A stretch of DNA of 64,000 nucleotides from JALZKA01 sp963734015 (GTDB lineage: Bacteria; Actinomycetota; Thermoleophilia; Solirubrobacterales; 70-9): NCBI GenBank assembly GCA_963734015.1, contig CAVTFG010000002.1, positions 186,001 through 250,000 on the forward strand, given 5' to 3'. Of this stretch, positions 17,692 through 25,554 are shown in pieces (position 1 is the first letter of the stretch; every line of letters starts with the position of its first letter). The position numbers and the translations under genes are program-made. The notes below the pieces were generated by a model, which was given only the letters and a program-made list of their open reading frames with translations, had not been told where the DNA came from and did not search any database.

Positions 17692-19632
17692 TCAGCCGGA
17701 CGACCGCTCCCAGCGCGCGTAGAGCTCGTCCACCCGCTGCTTCGCCTCATCGTGCCGGCGGCTGGACTTGGCCGCGGCCCTGCCGTCCGCCCAGAGCCCA
17801 GGATCCGCGAGCTCCTCCTCGAGCTCGCGGAGGGCCGCCTCGGCCTCCTCGATCTCGCGCTCGAGCTTCTTCGTGTCGGCGGTCGCCGCGCGCGCGTCAG
17901 CGCGCCGTTTTCGGGCCTCGCGCCCGCGGGTCGGATCCACCTGCTTCGGCTCCGGCGCCGGCTCGTCCTCCACCCGGTGCGCGGTGCGGTACTCCGCCCA
18001 GCCACCGGGATAGTCCCGCAGCCCGGCGTCCTCGAAGGCGAACGTGCGCGTCCCCACCGCCTCCAGCAGTGCGCGGTCGTGCGAGATCAGCAGCAGCGAC
18101 CCCTCGTAGCGGGAGAGCGCGTCCTCGAGCGCCTCGCGGCTCTCGACGTCGAGATGGTTGGTGGGCTCGTCGAGGATCAGGAGGTTGGCGCTGGTCGAAA
18201 CCAGGATCGCCAGGCCCAGGCGCTGGGCTTCGCCCCCGGACAGCGCGGTCACCGCCTTCACCGCGTCGTCCCCGGAGAACAGGAACCGGCCGAGCAGGGC
18301 GCGTGTCTTCCCCTCCGAGAGCCCGGTGCGCGACTGGGCGTAAGCGAGCGCCGTGAGGCCGGGGTCGTGCGGCAAATCCGCGTGCTGGGAGAGGTAGCCG
18401 ACCTCCACGTTGTGCCCGATCTGGAGCCTGCCGGCGTCGAGCTCGCGGCGGCCGACCAGGGCTTCGACCAGCGTCGACTTCCCGCTCCCGTTGGGCCCGA
18501 TCAAGCAGACGTGCTCGCCGCGCTCGATCCACATCGCGCCGTGGTCGAGGAGCACTCGCTCCCCCGCGTCAAGGCGGGCGTCCTCGAGCTCGAGCGCGAC
18601 CTTCCCGGAGCGATCGACGGGGCCGAACGAGAACGAGAGTGAGCGCTCGTCGGACGCCGGCCCTTCGACACCCTCGGCCCGCAGCCGCGCGATGTGCTTC
18701 AGCTTGGACTGCGCCTGCCGCGCCTTGGTGGCCTTCGCCCGGAAGCGCTCGACGAACCGCTCCATCCGCGCGATCTCCGCCTGCCGCCTGGCCACGTCGC
18801 GCCCGAGGGCCAGCTCCCGTGCCGCCTTCTCGGCGCGCCAGGCGTGCCACGGGCCGTCGAAGAACCGTGCCCGGCCACGATCGAGCTCCAGGACCGAGGT
18901 GCCGACCGACTCCAGGAACCAGCGGTCGTGGGCGACCAGCACGACGGCCGCATCGACCTCCGACAGATACTCCTCGAGCCACTCGAGCGACTCGATGTCC
19001 AGGTGGTTCGTGGGCTCGTCGAGCAGGAGCAGGTCGGGCTGCGACGCAAGCGCCCGCGCGAGCGAGGCCCGGGTCAGCTCCCCGCCCGAGAAGCTGACGA
19101 GATCCCGCCCGAGCTCCGCCTCGCCGAAGCCGAGGCCGCGGATCGTGGCCCGCGCGTGGTCGCGCCACCGGTATCCGCCCGCGTGCTCCAGCCGGCCCTG
19201 GGCGGTCGCGTAGGCAGCGAGCGTGGCGTCGTCGGACTCGGTCGCCATCTTTGCCTCGAGGCGTTCGAGCTCGCGCTCGATCTCCAGGACCCAGTCGAGC
19301 CCCGAGATCACGTACTGCGCGAGCGTCACTCCCGCGGCGCGCGGCGGCCGCTGATCGTGCAGCGCGACGCGGGCGCCCTTCTCCAGCGAGACTCGTCCCG
19401 AGTCGGCGGAGATCTCACCCGCGAGGATGCGCAGCAGTGTGGTTTTCCCGGAGCCGTTCCGGCCCGAGAGCGCCATCCTGTCGCGGCGCTCGAGCTTGAA
19501 CGAGACTTCGCTCAGCAGCTCGCGATCGCCGAAGTGCTTCGCGAGCCCGGAAGCCTGAACCGTTGCCAGGGCTAAACGGCGGCGGCCTGCTGCGCGTCGT
19601 CCTTCACCTGGAAGGACGAGCCGCAACCACAC
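17692..19632 (-). CDS. ABC-F family ATPase (ribosome-associated type), no membrane domain
   Basis: Two ATP-binding cassettes in one chain. The first has Walker A GRNGSGKTT, signature SFSGGELTR and Walker B LLLLDEPTNHLD. The second has GPNGSGKST, ALSGGEAQR and LLILDEPTNHLD. They are joined by a charged linker with RFRAKATKARQAQSK, as in ABC-F translation factors. A C-terminal Glu/Arg coiled coil (about 590-645) is also typical. Proteins of this class act on the ribosome (EttA/Uup-like) or in antibiotic protection. The start is unclear: the GTG at 19632 overlaps erpA by 61 bp, whereas the conserved sequence starts at TVQASGLAKHFG, just after a CTG at 19569. Confidence 0.88.
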   Translation of the reverse strand: MWLRLVLPGEGRRAAGRRRLALATVQASGLAKHFGDRELLSEVSFKLERRDRMALSGRNGSGKTTLLRILAGEISADSGRVSLEKGARVALHDQRPPRAAGVTLAQYVISGLDWVLEIERELERLEAKMATESDDATLAAYATAQGRLEHAGGYRWRDHARATIRGLGFGEAELGRDLVSFSGGELTRASLARALASQPDLLLLDEPTNHLDIESLEWLEEYLSEVDAAVVLVAHDRWFLESVGTSVLELDRGRARFFDGPWHAWRAEKAARELALGRDVARRQAEIARMERFVERFRAKATKARQAQSKLKHIARLRAEGVEGPASDERSLSFSFGPVDRSGKVALELEDARLDAGERVLLDHGAMWIERGEHVCLIGPNGSGKSTLVEALVGRRELDAGRLQIGHNVEVGYLSQHADLPHDPGLTALAYAQSRTGLSEGKTRALLGRFLFSGDDAVKAVTALSGGEAQRLGLAILVSTSANLLILDEPTNHLDVESREALEDALSRYEGSLLLISHDRALLEAVGTRTFAFEDAGLRDYPGGWAEYRTAHRVEDEPAPEPKQVDPTRGREARKRRADARAATADTKKLEREIEEAEAALRELEEELADPGLWADGRAAAKSSRRHDEAKQRVDELYARWERSSG

Positions 19633-19943
19633 GCGGCGACAACGTTCGGGTTGTTGACCGTGAACCCGGCGCCCTGCAGGCCGTCCACGTAATCGACCTG
19701 GGACCCGAACACGAACTGCATCGAGACCTTGTCGACGAGGACGGACACGCCGTTGTGCTCGAAGACGTGGTCCTCGTCCTTCGGCTTGTCGAGCGCCAGC
19801 GCATATTGGAAGCCGGAGCAGCCGCCGCCCTTGACGGCGACGCGCAGGGCCTGATCGCCCGCTTCCTGGTTGCCCTCGGTCAGGCCGCGGATCTTCTCCG
19901 CCGCCGCGTCACTGACCGTGACCGCTGTCTCAGGTGCGTCCAT
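19572..19943 (-). CDS. erpA: Iron-sulfur cluster insertion protein ErpA/IscA (A-type carrier)
   Basis: A 123-aa A-type carrier that delivers Fe-S clusters to apoproteins. The three ligand cysteines are in place: GGGCSGFQY (about residue 42) and ACGCGSSF (about 107 and 109). The N-terminal VTVSDAAAEKIRGL is typical. It is followed closely on the same strand by the ABC-F gene. Together with the nearby bolA-grxD pair it strengthens the Fe-S theme of 13.4-20.2 kb. Confidence 0.93.
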   Translation of the reverse strand: MDAPETAVTVSDAAAEKIRGLTEGNQEAGDQALRVAVKGGGCSGFQYALALDKPKDEDHVFEHNGVSVLVDKVSMQFVFGSQVDYVDGLQGAGFTVNNPNVVAACGCGSSFQVKDDAQQAAAV

Positions 19944-19978
19944 CGTGCTTCACATTGTATAGCCCAGGAGGGCGCGAT

Positions 19979-20239
19979 TCAGGGTGGGTCCTCGCCGTGC
20001 TTGAAATCGAGGTACTGGGCGATCCGCTTCGAGTCGTGAATGACCTCGTCCCCATCGACCAGGACGGGCACGCGCCGCTGGCCCGTCAGCTCCTCGATCT
20101 CCGGTCGCCTCGAGCGCCGCTGCGGGACCCGTTCGATCCGATGCTCGACTCCGAGCTTGCGCAGCTTCCGTTCGACCGCGCCGCAGGGGCAGAGCACGTT
20201 GGTCGGCGTCGGGCAGCGATAGAGGACGACCTCATTCAT
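19979..20239 (-). CDS. Glutathione S-transferase N-terminal/glutaredoxin-like thioredoxin-fold protein
   Basis: An 86-aa stand-alone thioredoxin-fold domain. It has a CPCG motif at about 17-20 (a CxxC variant with a preceding Cys at 9), the cis-Pro segment RRVPVLVDGDEVIHDSKRIAQYL and no C-terminal GST helical domain. Such single-domain proteins act as small thiol redox proteins. Its stop overlaps the start region of the downstream epimerase gene end (20236-20239), which suggests cotranscription with that gene. The physiological partner is unknown. Confidence 0.78.
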   Translation of the reverse strand: MNEVVLYRCPTPTNVLCPCGAVERKLRKLGVEHRIERVPQRRSRRPEIEELTGQRRVPVLVDGDEVIHDSKRIAQYLDFKHGEDPP

Positions 20240-21294
20240 CGATTGATGACCCTCTCACCCGCCCGCAACGCCCGTCCGAGCACGTCGGTCACCAGCTGCT
20301 GTGGCCCGGTCGTGCCGCCCACTCGGTCGCCCAGCTCGTCGGACTGCCACCGCACGGCGTCGGCGAGGGTCTCCTCGTGCGGGCGCGGGGCGAAGCCCAG
20401 ATCTTGCTTCGCTCGGGTGTTCCGGTAGGTCCACCAGAGCCGCGCCGACCGCACCTCGTCCGGAGCGCTCGGCAGCGGCAGGTGCGCAAGCGAGCCGGCC
20501 TCGAGCAACCCCAGCATCAGCCGGCCCGGGACCTTCAGGGCGGGTGGCTGGACGCCGGAGAGGCGGGCGAGGTCGGCAAACAGGCGGTCGAGGGTGAAGT
20601 TGCGGCCCGAGAGGATGTAGCGCTCGCCGACCTCGCCCTTCTCGTCGGCCAGGATGTGGCCGGCGGCGACGTCGCGGACGTCGACGATGTTGAGTCCGCC
20701 CTCAACGTACGCAGGGATCCTGCGCAGCAGGAAGCGCCGGACGAGGTCCATCGACGTACCGCGGGGCGCATCGGGTCCGAGGGCGAACGACGGGTTCACG
20801 ATCACCACCGGCAGGCCCCGCGCGACCGCGCGCAGCGCCTCCAGCTCGGCCTCGTGCTTCGAGTTCACGTACGCGATCCCAAGGTGCCCGACGTTGAACG
20901 TCGCGTTCTCGTCGATCGCGCCGTTCGGCTTCGCAACCCCGATCGCCCCCACCGTGGAGGTGTGGATCACACGCTCGACACCCGCGGCCTGCGCCTCCTC
21001 GAACACCAGCCGGGCGCCGCGAAGATTGGCGTCCCAAACGGCTGTGTGGTGCTCCGTCCTGAGGGAGGTCCGCCCGGCGACGTGGAAGACCCGCTCGGCC
21101 CCGGCCACGGCTCGGCGGACCGCCCGGCGGTCCGTGATGTCGCCCGTCGCACGCTCGAACTCGAGGCCCTCGAGCGGCCCCAGGTCGGAGCTCCGGCGCG
21201 CGAGGATCCGCAATTCGTCGCCGCGCTCGGCGAGCGCGCGAACCAGGTGCGAGCCGATGAACCCGGAGGCCCCCGTGACGAGCGTCGTCCCCAT
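20236..21294 (-). CDS. NAD-dependent epimerase/dehydratase (dihydroflavonol reductase-like extended SDR)
   Basis: A 352-aa extended short-chain dehydrogenase. It has an N-terminal VTGASGFIGSHLVRAL (GxxGxxG), an ERVIHTSTVGAIG segment with the catalytic Ser/Thr and YVNSKHEAE (YxxxK) at about 147-151. The substrate half ends with ARAKQDLGFAPRPHEETLADAV, as in the hopanoid-associated/DFR-like branch. The ATG at 21294 gives the standard start MGTTLVTGASG; longer ORF starts add unrelated residues. It overlaps the thioredoxin-fold gene by 4 bp. Substrate unknown. Confidence 0.86.
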   Translation of the reverse strand: MGTTLVTGASGFIGSHLVRALAERGDELRILARRSSDLGPLEGLEFERATGDITDRRAVRRAVAGAERVFHVAGRTSLRTEHHTAVWDANLRGARLVFEEAQAAGVERVIHTSTVGAIGVAKPNGAIDENATFNVGHLGIAYVNSKHEAELEALRAVARGLPVVIVNPSFALGPDAPRGTSMDLVRRFLLRRIPAYVEGGLNIVDVRDVAAGHILADEKGEVGERYILSGRNFTLDRLFADLARLSGVQPPALKVPGRLMLGLLEAGSLAHLPLPSAPDEVRSARLWWTYRNTRAKQDLGFAPRPHEETLADAVRWQSDELGDRVGGTTGPQQLVTDVLGRALRAGERVINR

Positions 21295-21327
21295 CGACCT
21301 CATCGTATTCGTGGGTGACGTAGTGGA

Positions 21328-21375
21328 TGAGCGACTCATGTCGCGAAAGCTTGTTGGCCCCCTGGTAAGGGAGTT
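21328..21375 (+). repeat. Short dispersed sequence, copy 2 (upstream of the DegV gene)
   Basis: Shares about 39 of 49 positions with 16832-16880, including ATGAGCGAC, GTCGCGAA, TTGGCCCCCTGG and AAGGGAG. In this copy the potential reading frame hits a stop after 13 codons, so it is not a gene start here. It lies 20 bp before the DegV start and contributes the AAGGGAG that may act as its ribosome binding site. Confidence 0.6.
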
Positions 21376-21395
21376 ACTGATACAAGCCACGCGGC

Positions 21396-22277
21396 ATGGC
21401 CCCGGAGTCCAACACCGCGATTGTCGTCGACTCGACGTCGTATCTGCCCGAGGAGCTGATCGAACGGCACAACATCCACCGGGTGAGCCTCTACGTCACG
21501 CTCGACGGCGAGCAGAAGCGCGAGAGCGAGATCGGCGCGGCCGAGTACGACGACTTCTACGAGCGCCTGCGCCGCAGCGCGGAAGGCGCGACCACGTCGC
21601 AGCCCTCGGTCGGCGACTTCCGTGCGGCCTACGAGCCGATCCTCGCCGAGAGCCGCGAAATCGTCTCGATCCACCTCTCCTCCGGGATCTCGGGAACCTG
21701 TGAATCCGCGCGCCAGGCGCGCCAGCAGCTGATCGACGACGGCAGGGGCGGGGAGCGCATCCTGGTCTTCGACAGCCGCTCCGCGTGCGGCGGGTCGGGC
21801 CTGCTCGCGCTGGCGGCAGCGCGCGCCGCCGAGCGCGGCGAGCCCGGCACCGACGTCCTCGCGAGGGTCGAGCGCGCGCGCGAGGGCCTCAAGATGTGGT
21901 TCGCGATCGACACCCTCGAGTACCTGCGCAAGGGCGGGCGGATCGGCTCGGCGCAGGCCTGGCTGGGGTCAGCCCTGCAGATCAAGCCGATCCTGACCCT
22001 CGAGGAGGAGATCACTCCGGTCGAACGCGTTCGCACCAGGCGCCGGGCGTTCGAGCGGATGGTCGAGTTCGCCCGCGAGCGCCACATGGCCGGGGCGGGC
22101 GCCTGGGTCGTCCAACACATCCACGACCCGGAGAACGCCCGCCGCCTGGCCGACGAATGCCGCCCGGTGTTCGGCTCCGACCCGGTCTTCGTCTCGGAGA
22201 TCGGCCCGGTCATCGGCGCCCACATCGGCCCGGGCCTGCTCGGGATGGGTGGCCTCAGCGAAGAGCTCTTGGGCTAG
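21396..22277 (+). CDS. DegV family fatty-acid-binding protein
   Basis: A 293-aa DegV/FakB-type protein. These bind fatty acids and present them to a fatty acid kinase or acyltransferase. It has the family start AIVVDSTSYLPEELI, the fatty-acid head-group region TSQPSVGDF, SIHLSSGISGTCESA and the domain-2 motif TLEYLRKGGRIG followed by KPILTLEEE. No fatty acid kinase gene (fakA) is in the window. It stands alone between divergent and convergent neighbours. Confidence 0.92.
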   Translation: MAPESNTAIVVDSTSYLPEELIERHNIHRVSLYVTLDGEQKRESEIGAAEYDDFYERLRRSAEGATTSQPSVGDFRAAYEPILAESREIVSIHLSSGISGTCESARQARQQLIDDGRGGERILVFDSRSACGGSGLLALAAARAAERGEPGTDVLARVERAREGLKMWFAIDTLEYLRKGGRIGSAQAWLGSALQIKPILTLEEEITPVERVRTRRRAFERMVEFARERHMAGAGAWVVQHIHDPENARRLADECRPVFGSDPVFVSEIGPVIGAHIGPGLLGMGGLSEELLG

Positions 22278-22286
22278 GCGAGCGCG

Positions 22287-22559
22287 TCACCTGCGGCGGA
22301 GGGCCATCAGCCCGCCGACGGCGAACCCGACGACCGCGGCTCCGATCGCGAGCTCGCGCTTGTGCTCGCGTACGTGGCGGCGCCAGTCGGTGAGCTCCGT
22401 GACGCGCCCTCGGAGCGCCTCCACCGAGCTGCCGAGCTCCTCGCGCTGGCGCTGGATGTCGGAGCGGATCTGTTCGGCCGTCCGCGGCTCCGGCACGGGG
22501 GCCTGGGGTCTGTCCACGCCTCCTGGCGGGCGCGGGACGAGGTCCGGGTTCTCAGGCAT
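22287..22559 (-). CDS. DUF3618 domain protein, small membrane protein
   Basis: A 90-aa protein with a Pro-rich N terminus, the DUF3618 signature RTAEQIRSDIQRQREELGSSVEAL, an amphipathic helix and one C-terminal transmembrane helix (LAIGAAVVGFAVGGLMAL) ending in RRR. It overlaps the upstream Holin-X-like gene by 8 bp and is the last of a three-gene unit. The trio is common in actinobacteria, presumably acting at the membrane; function is not established. Confidence 0.85.
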   Translation of the reverse strand: MPENPDLVPRPPGGVDRPQAPVPEPRTAEQIRSDIQRQREELGSSVEALRGRVTELTDWRRHVREHKRELAIGAAVVGFAVGGLMALRRR

Positions 22560-22995
22560 CGGGCCCGCCCTCGAGCGTTTCGCGGATCTCCTTGGCCTCG
22601 GCGATCGCCATCGTGGGAGCCGGCGGCGACCCGGCCTGCATCGAGCGATAGGCGAAGAAGCCCGCGCCCGCGGCGATCAGGAACCAGATGACGGCCTCGA
22701 CCAGGAAGCCGAGCCAGATGTTGTCCCCGAAGAACAGCTCGTTCAGGAGCCAGGCGAAGGAGTGCATCAGCATCGCCAAGCCGAGCACCGCGAAGACGCC
22801 CGCGGCGATCCCGACCACCGAGCCCCTGATCAGCTGCGTCGCCTTCTCCGTGACCTCCGTCTTGGCGAGTTCGATCTCCTCGCGCACGAGCAGCGTGACC
22901 CGCTCGGAGACGTCGATCACCATCTCGCCGACGGTGCGGTCGTCGTCCGGGCGCGGCGGCGGAGGCGGAGGCGGGGATCCGGGCTGCGAGCTCAT
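22552..22995 (-). CDS. Actinobacterial Holin-X/phage-holin-like membrane protein
   Basis: A 147-aa protein. Its Pro-rich N terminus is followed by a helix (DVSERVTLLVREEIELAKTEV) typical of the Holin-X superfamily III (DUF1469-like) and two long transmembrane segments (VVGIAAGVFAVLGLAML; FLVEAVIWFLIAAGAGFFAY). Despite the name these proteins are chromosomal and widely found in actinobacteria; there are no phage genes here. Its ATG overlaps the stop of the 44-aa gene upstream (ATGA), so translation is coupled. Confidence 0.85.
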   Translation of the reverse strand: MSSQPGSPPPPPPPRPDDDRTVGEMVIDVSERVTLLVREEIELAKTEVTEKATQLIRGSVVGIAAGVFAVLGLAMLMHSFAWLLNELFFGDNIWLGFLVEAVIWFLIAAGAGFFAYRSMQAGSPPAPTMAIAEAKEIRETLEGGPDA

Positions 22996-23126
22996 TCGGG
23001 GGGATCCTCGCCGAAGGCGCGGCGGTAGATGACGGCCGAGAGCTTGGCCGCGGCGATGCTGGCAAGGGCGCCGGTGCCGGCCAGCAGGCCGGTCCAGATC
23101 AGGCGGCGAACGATCTCGTTATCCAC
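22992..23126 (-). CDS. 44-aa DUF4235-like membrane protein
   Basis: A 44-codon gene from a GTG at 23126 to a TGA at 22992-22994. It is short but well supported. It has one hydrophobic segment (WTGLLAGTGALASIAAAKL) and ends RRAFGEDPPE, the typical DUF4235 tail. Its stop overlaps the Holin-X start (ATGA), and the DUF4235, Holin-X, DUF3618 order is the usual actinobacterial arrangement. A GGGGAG ribosome binding site lies in the 3' arm of a hairpin just upstream. Confidence 0.75.
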   Translation of the reverse strand: MDNEIVRRLIWTGLLAGTGALASIAAAKLSAVIYRRAFGEDPPE

Positions 23127-23134
23127 GGTTAGCT

Positions 23135-23156
23135 ACTCCCCACATGCGCGGGGAGT
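23135..23156 (-). promoter_or_regulatory. Hairpin holding the ribosome binding site of the 44-aa gene
   Basis: Perfect 7-bp inverted repeat ACTCCCC/GGGGAGT with an 8-nt loop, between the TetR stop (23160) and the GTG start (23126). On the minus strand the 3' arm is GGGGAGT, the best Shine-Dalgarno for the small gene, so the fold could limit translation. It could equally be a weak terminator for the TetR gene; there is no T-tract. Confidence 0.5.
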
Positions 23157-23159
23157 AAA

Positions 23160-23765
23160 TCACGGCCGGGCTTCAAGGCCTCCGCAGAGCGCCTCGACCA
23201 GCATCTCCCTTGCACGATCGAAATCGCGCTCGCCCGCCGGGATCTGCTCGAACACCCAGCCGGACAGCAGCTGCTCGATCGCGCCGTAGAACCACATGGA
23301 CGCCAGCAGGGGATCGATCTCGGAGCGGAACACGCCGTCGGCCTGCGCGTCGGAGATGATCTTCGCGATCGATTCGTAGGCGCGGTTGATCTCGGGCAGG
23401 TGGGTGCGGCCGAAGGAGTTCGCGGCTCGGGTCACCTCGACGATGATCACCTGCATCAGCTCCCGGTCGTGCCGGTAGGACTCGATGATGAAGCGGGCGA
23501 CCGCGTCGAGCTTCTCCCTGGGAGTGACGTCCCGGCCGTCCACCTCCTCGATCGCTGCGAGCAGCAGCGACCAGCGCTCGGTGAAGAGCTCGTTCATCAC
23601 CTGGTCCTTGGAGCGGAAGTAGTGGTAGACAAGCCCGTAGGCGACCCCGGCCTCGTCGGCGATGTCCGAGACGCGGCACGAGTGATACCCCTGGCGCGCG
23701 AAGACGCGGACCGCCGCGTCCAGGATCTGGCGACGGCGATCGGCCGGTGGCGCCTTGGCGTTCAT
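23160..23765 (-). CDS. TetR family regulator, FadR (YsiA)-like
   Basis: A 201-aa TetR protein. Its DNA-binding domain runs RRRQILDAAVRVFARQGYHSCRVSDIADEAGVAYGLVYHYFRSKDQVM. The sequence recalls Bacillus FadR (YsiA), which senses long-chain acyl-CoA and represses beta-oxidation genes. A perfect palindrome of the kind that class recognises lies 40 bp upstream, between this gene and the divergent epimerase. The ATG at 23765 fits the domain; longer frames run into unrelated sequence. FadR-like function is inference from similarity, operator and the acyl-CoA genes nearby. Confidence 0.85.
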   Translation of the reverse strand: MNAKAPPADRRRQILDAAVRVFARQGYHSCRVSDIADEAGVAYGLVYHYFRSKDQVMNELFTERWSLLLAAIEEVDGRDVTPREKLDAVARFIIESYRHDRELMQVIIVEVTRAANSFGRTHLPEINRAYESIAKIISDAQADGVFRSEIDPLLASMWFYGAIEQLLSGWVFEQIPAGERDFDRAREMLVEALCGGLEARP

Positions 23766-23803
23766 CTCTGCAGCTCCTCCTCCAACGAGCGACGGGTCAG
23801 CGG

Positions 23804-23834
23804 TTGACTGACCAGTCAGTCGGGGAAGTATAGA
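23804..23834 (+). promoter_or_regulatory. Divergent promoter with TetR operator
   Basis: A perfect 7-2-7 palindrome, GACTGAC-CA-GTCAGTC, occupies 23806-23821. It overlaps a -35-like TTGACT (23804-23809) that has a -10-like TATAGA at 23829-23834 (19-bp spacer) for the epimerase gene on the plus strand. The box resembles the Bacillus FadR site (TGAATGA-n-TCATTCA pattern). Position between divergent genes suggests autoregulation plus control of the epimerase. Confidence 0.7.
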
Positions 23835-23880
23835 ACCGGCCCCGGTGAGCACCCGCCTCGGGGCTTCTAGTCTGAATGAC

Positions 23881-24862
23881 GTGACCGCGATCCCCCAGAC
23901 TGCCTTCGTGACGGGCGGCTCCGGCTTCATCGGCGGCGTGCTGATCCGCCGTCTGGTGGCCGGCGGTTGCGACGTGAAGGCGTTGGCCCGGTCGGACCGC
24001 TCCGCCGCGGCCGTCGCGGCGATTGGCGCGGAGCCGGTCCCGGGCGACCTCGACGACATCGCCGCGATGACCGCCGGCGCCGAGGGTTGCGAGGTGGCCT
24101 TCCACCTGGCCGCGGTGGTCGCCCAGTGGGGCGAGCCCGAGGAGTTTCGCCGGGGCAACGTGGACGGCACGCGCAACACGCTCGACGCCTGCGCCGCTGC
24201 CGGGGTCACGCGCTTCGTCCACTGCGGCACCGAGGCGGCGATCCTGGCCGGCGAGCCCCTGATAAACGCCGACGAGACGGCCCCGCTTCGCCCCGACTCG
24301 CCCGCCCTGTATTCCGCGACCAAGGCCCGACGCCGAGCGGCTGGTGCGCAGCGCCTCGCGGGAGGGATTCGAGACCGTGGTCCTCCGCCCGCGCCTGGTC
24401 TGGGGCGCCGGCGACACAACGCTCCTCCCCGAGATGATCGCCGCCACCGAGGCCAGGAAGTTCGCGTGGATCGGCGGCGGCACCCACCGCACCTCGATCA
24501 CCCACGTGGACAACGTCGTGGAGGGCCTGCTGCTCGCCGCCGAGCGGGGCGCGCCAGGGGAGGCGTACTTCGTGACCGACGGCGAGCCCGTGGTCTTCCG
24601 GGAATTCATCTCGGCGATGCTTCGGGCCCGCGGGGTCGAGCCGCCGGAGCGGACGGTGCCCACCGCCGTCGCGGGCCTCGTCGCGCGCGGCGGCGAGCTG
24701 GCCTGGCGGCATCTGCCGCTTCCAGGCGAGCCTCCCCTCACCCGGTTCGCCTTCTGGTTCGCGAGCCAGGAGTGCACCCTCGACGACTCCAAGGCCCGGC
24801 GGGACCTGGGATATGAGCCGGTCACCTCGCGCGAGGACGGGCTGGCGGCGCTCGCCGCGTGA
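23881..24862 (+). pseudogene. NAD-dependent epimerase/dehydratase (3-beta-HSD-like), frameshifted
   Basis: Extended SDR of about 327 aa split over two frames. The 5' part has FVTGGSGFIGGVLIRRL and VTRFVHCGTEA. The active-site Tyr is in ALYSATKA (YxxxK) just before the break. The 3' part continues with GFETVVLRPRLVWGAGD and GGGTHRTSITHVDNVVEGLLLA to 24862. The break is one extra C in the CCC at 24326-24328; removing it restores SATKADAERLVRSAS. Start GTG at 23881 or the in-frame GTG at 23845. It is divergent from the TetR gene and has the operator in its promoter. Probably an intact gene with a sequence error. Confidence 0.82.
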
Positions 24863-24892
24863 ATCGCCGCTAGCGTCTACCCGCGAGTAGGA

Positions 24893-25552
24893 ATGGCCAC
24901 CCACGCGAAAGACAAGCCCGAGCAGCCGCCTGCCGAGGGGCGGCAGCGAGCTGCCCATCTCGGCCCGGAGCGCCGGCGCCCGCTGGTACTGGACGCCGCG
25001 CTGCACCTGTTCGTCGAGCACGGCTACCGAGGGACTTCCATGGAGGGGATCGCGGCAGCGGCGGGCGTCACCAAGCCGGTCGTATACCGCTGCTACCCGA
25101 ACAAGCAGGAGCTGTTCCGCGCCCTGCTCGAACGCGAGGAGCAGCGCCTCCTCGAATCGGTTTCGCACGCGGTGCCGGCCGAGCTGGATCCCACGGACCT
25201 GGAGGCCGTGTTCACGGCCGGCTTCAGCGCGCTGTTCGCCGCGGCGCGGTCGCAGCCGGACTCGTGGCGGATCGTGTTCGTGTCCGAGCACGGGTCCGAG
25301 CCCGCCATCGCGCGTCGCGTGCGACGCGCCCGCACCGCGGTCGTCGAGCGACTGACCGAGATGACCGAGCCGATGCTGTCCTCGATGGGGGTCGAGGAGG
25401 CCGCCCGGAAGGCCCCCGTGGTGTCCGAGGTGGTCGCCTCGATCGCGGAGGGCGGCGTCCGGCTGCTGCTGTCCGACGGCAAGGACTGGACGCCCGAGGA
25501 GCTCGGCGAGTTCCTGGGGCGACTGGTTGCCCGCGGCCCGGCGGCCGTGTAG
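24893..25552 (+). CDS. TetR family transcriptional regulator
   Basis: A 219-aa TetR protein with an extended charged N terminus (DKPEQPPAEGRQR). The HTH domain is LVLDAALHLFVEHGYRGTSMEGIAAAAGVTKPVVYRCYPNKQELFRAL. The ligand domain shows no recognisable specificity. It follows the epimerase by 31 bp in the same direction and converges on a membrane protein gene. No palindromic operator was noticed directly upstream. Confidence 0.88.
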   Translation: MATHAKDKPEQPPAEGRQRAAHLGPERRRPLVLDAALHLFVEHGYRGTSMEGIAAAAGVTKPVVYRCYPNKQELFRALLEREEQRLLESVSHAVPAELDPTDLEAVFTAGFSALFAAARSQPDSWRIVFVSEHGSEPAIARRVRRARTAVVERLTEMTEPMLSSMGVEEAARKAPVVSEVVASIAEGGVRLLLSDGKDWTPEELGEFLGRLVARGPAAV

Positions 25553-25554
25553 CG

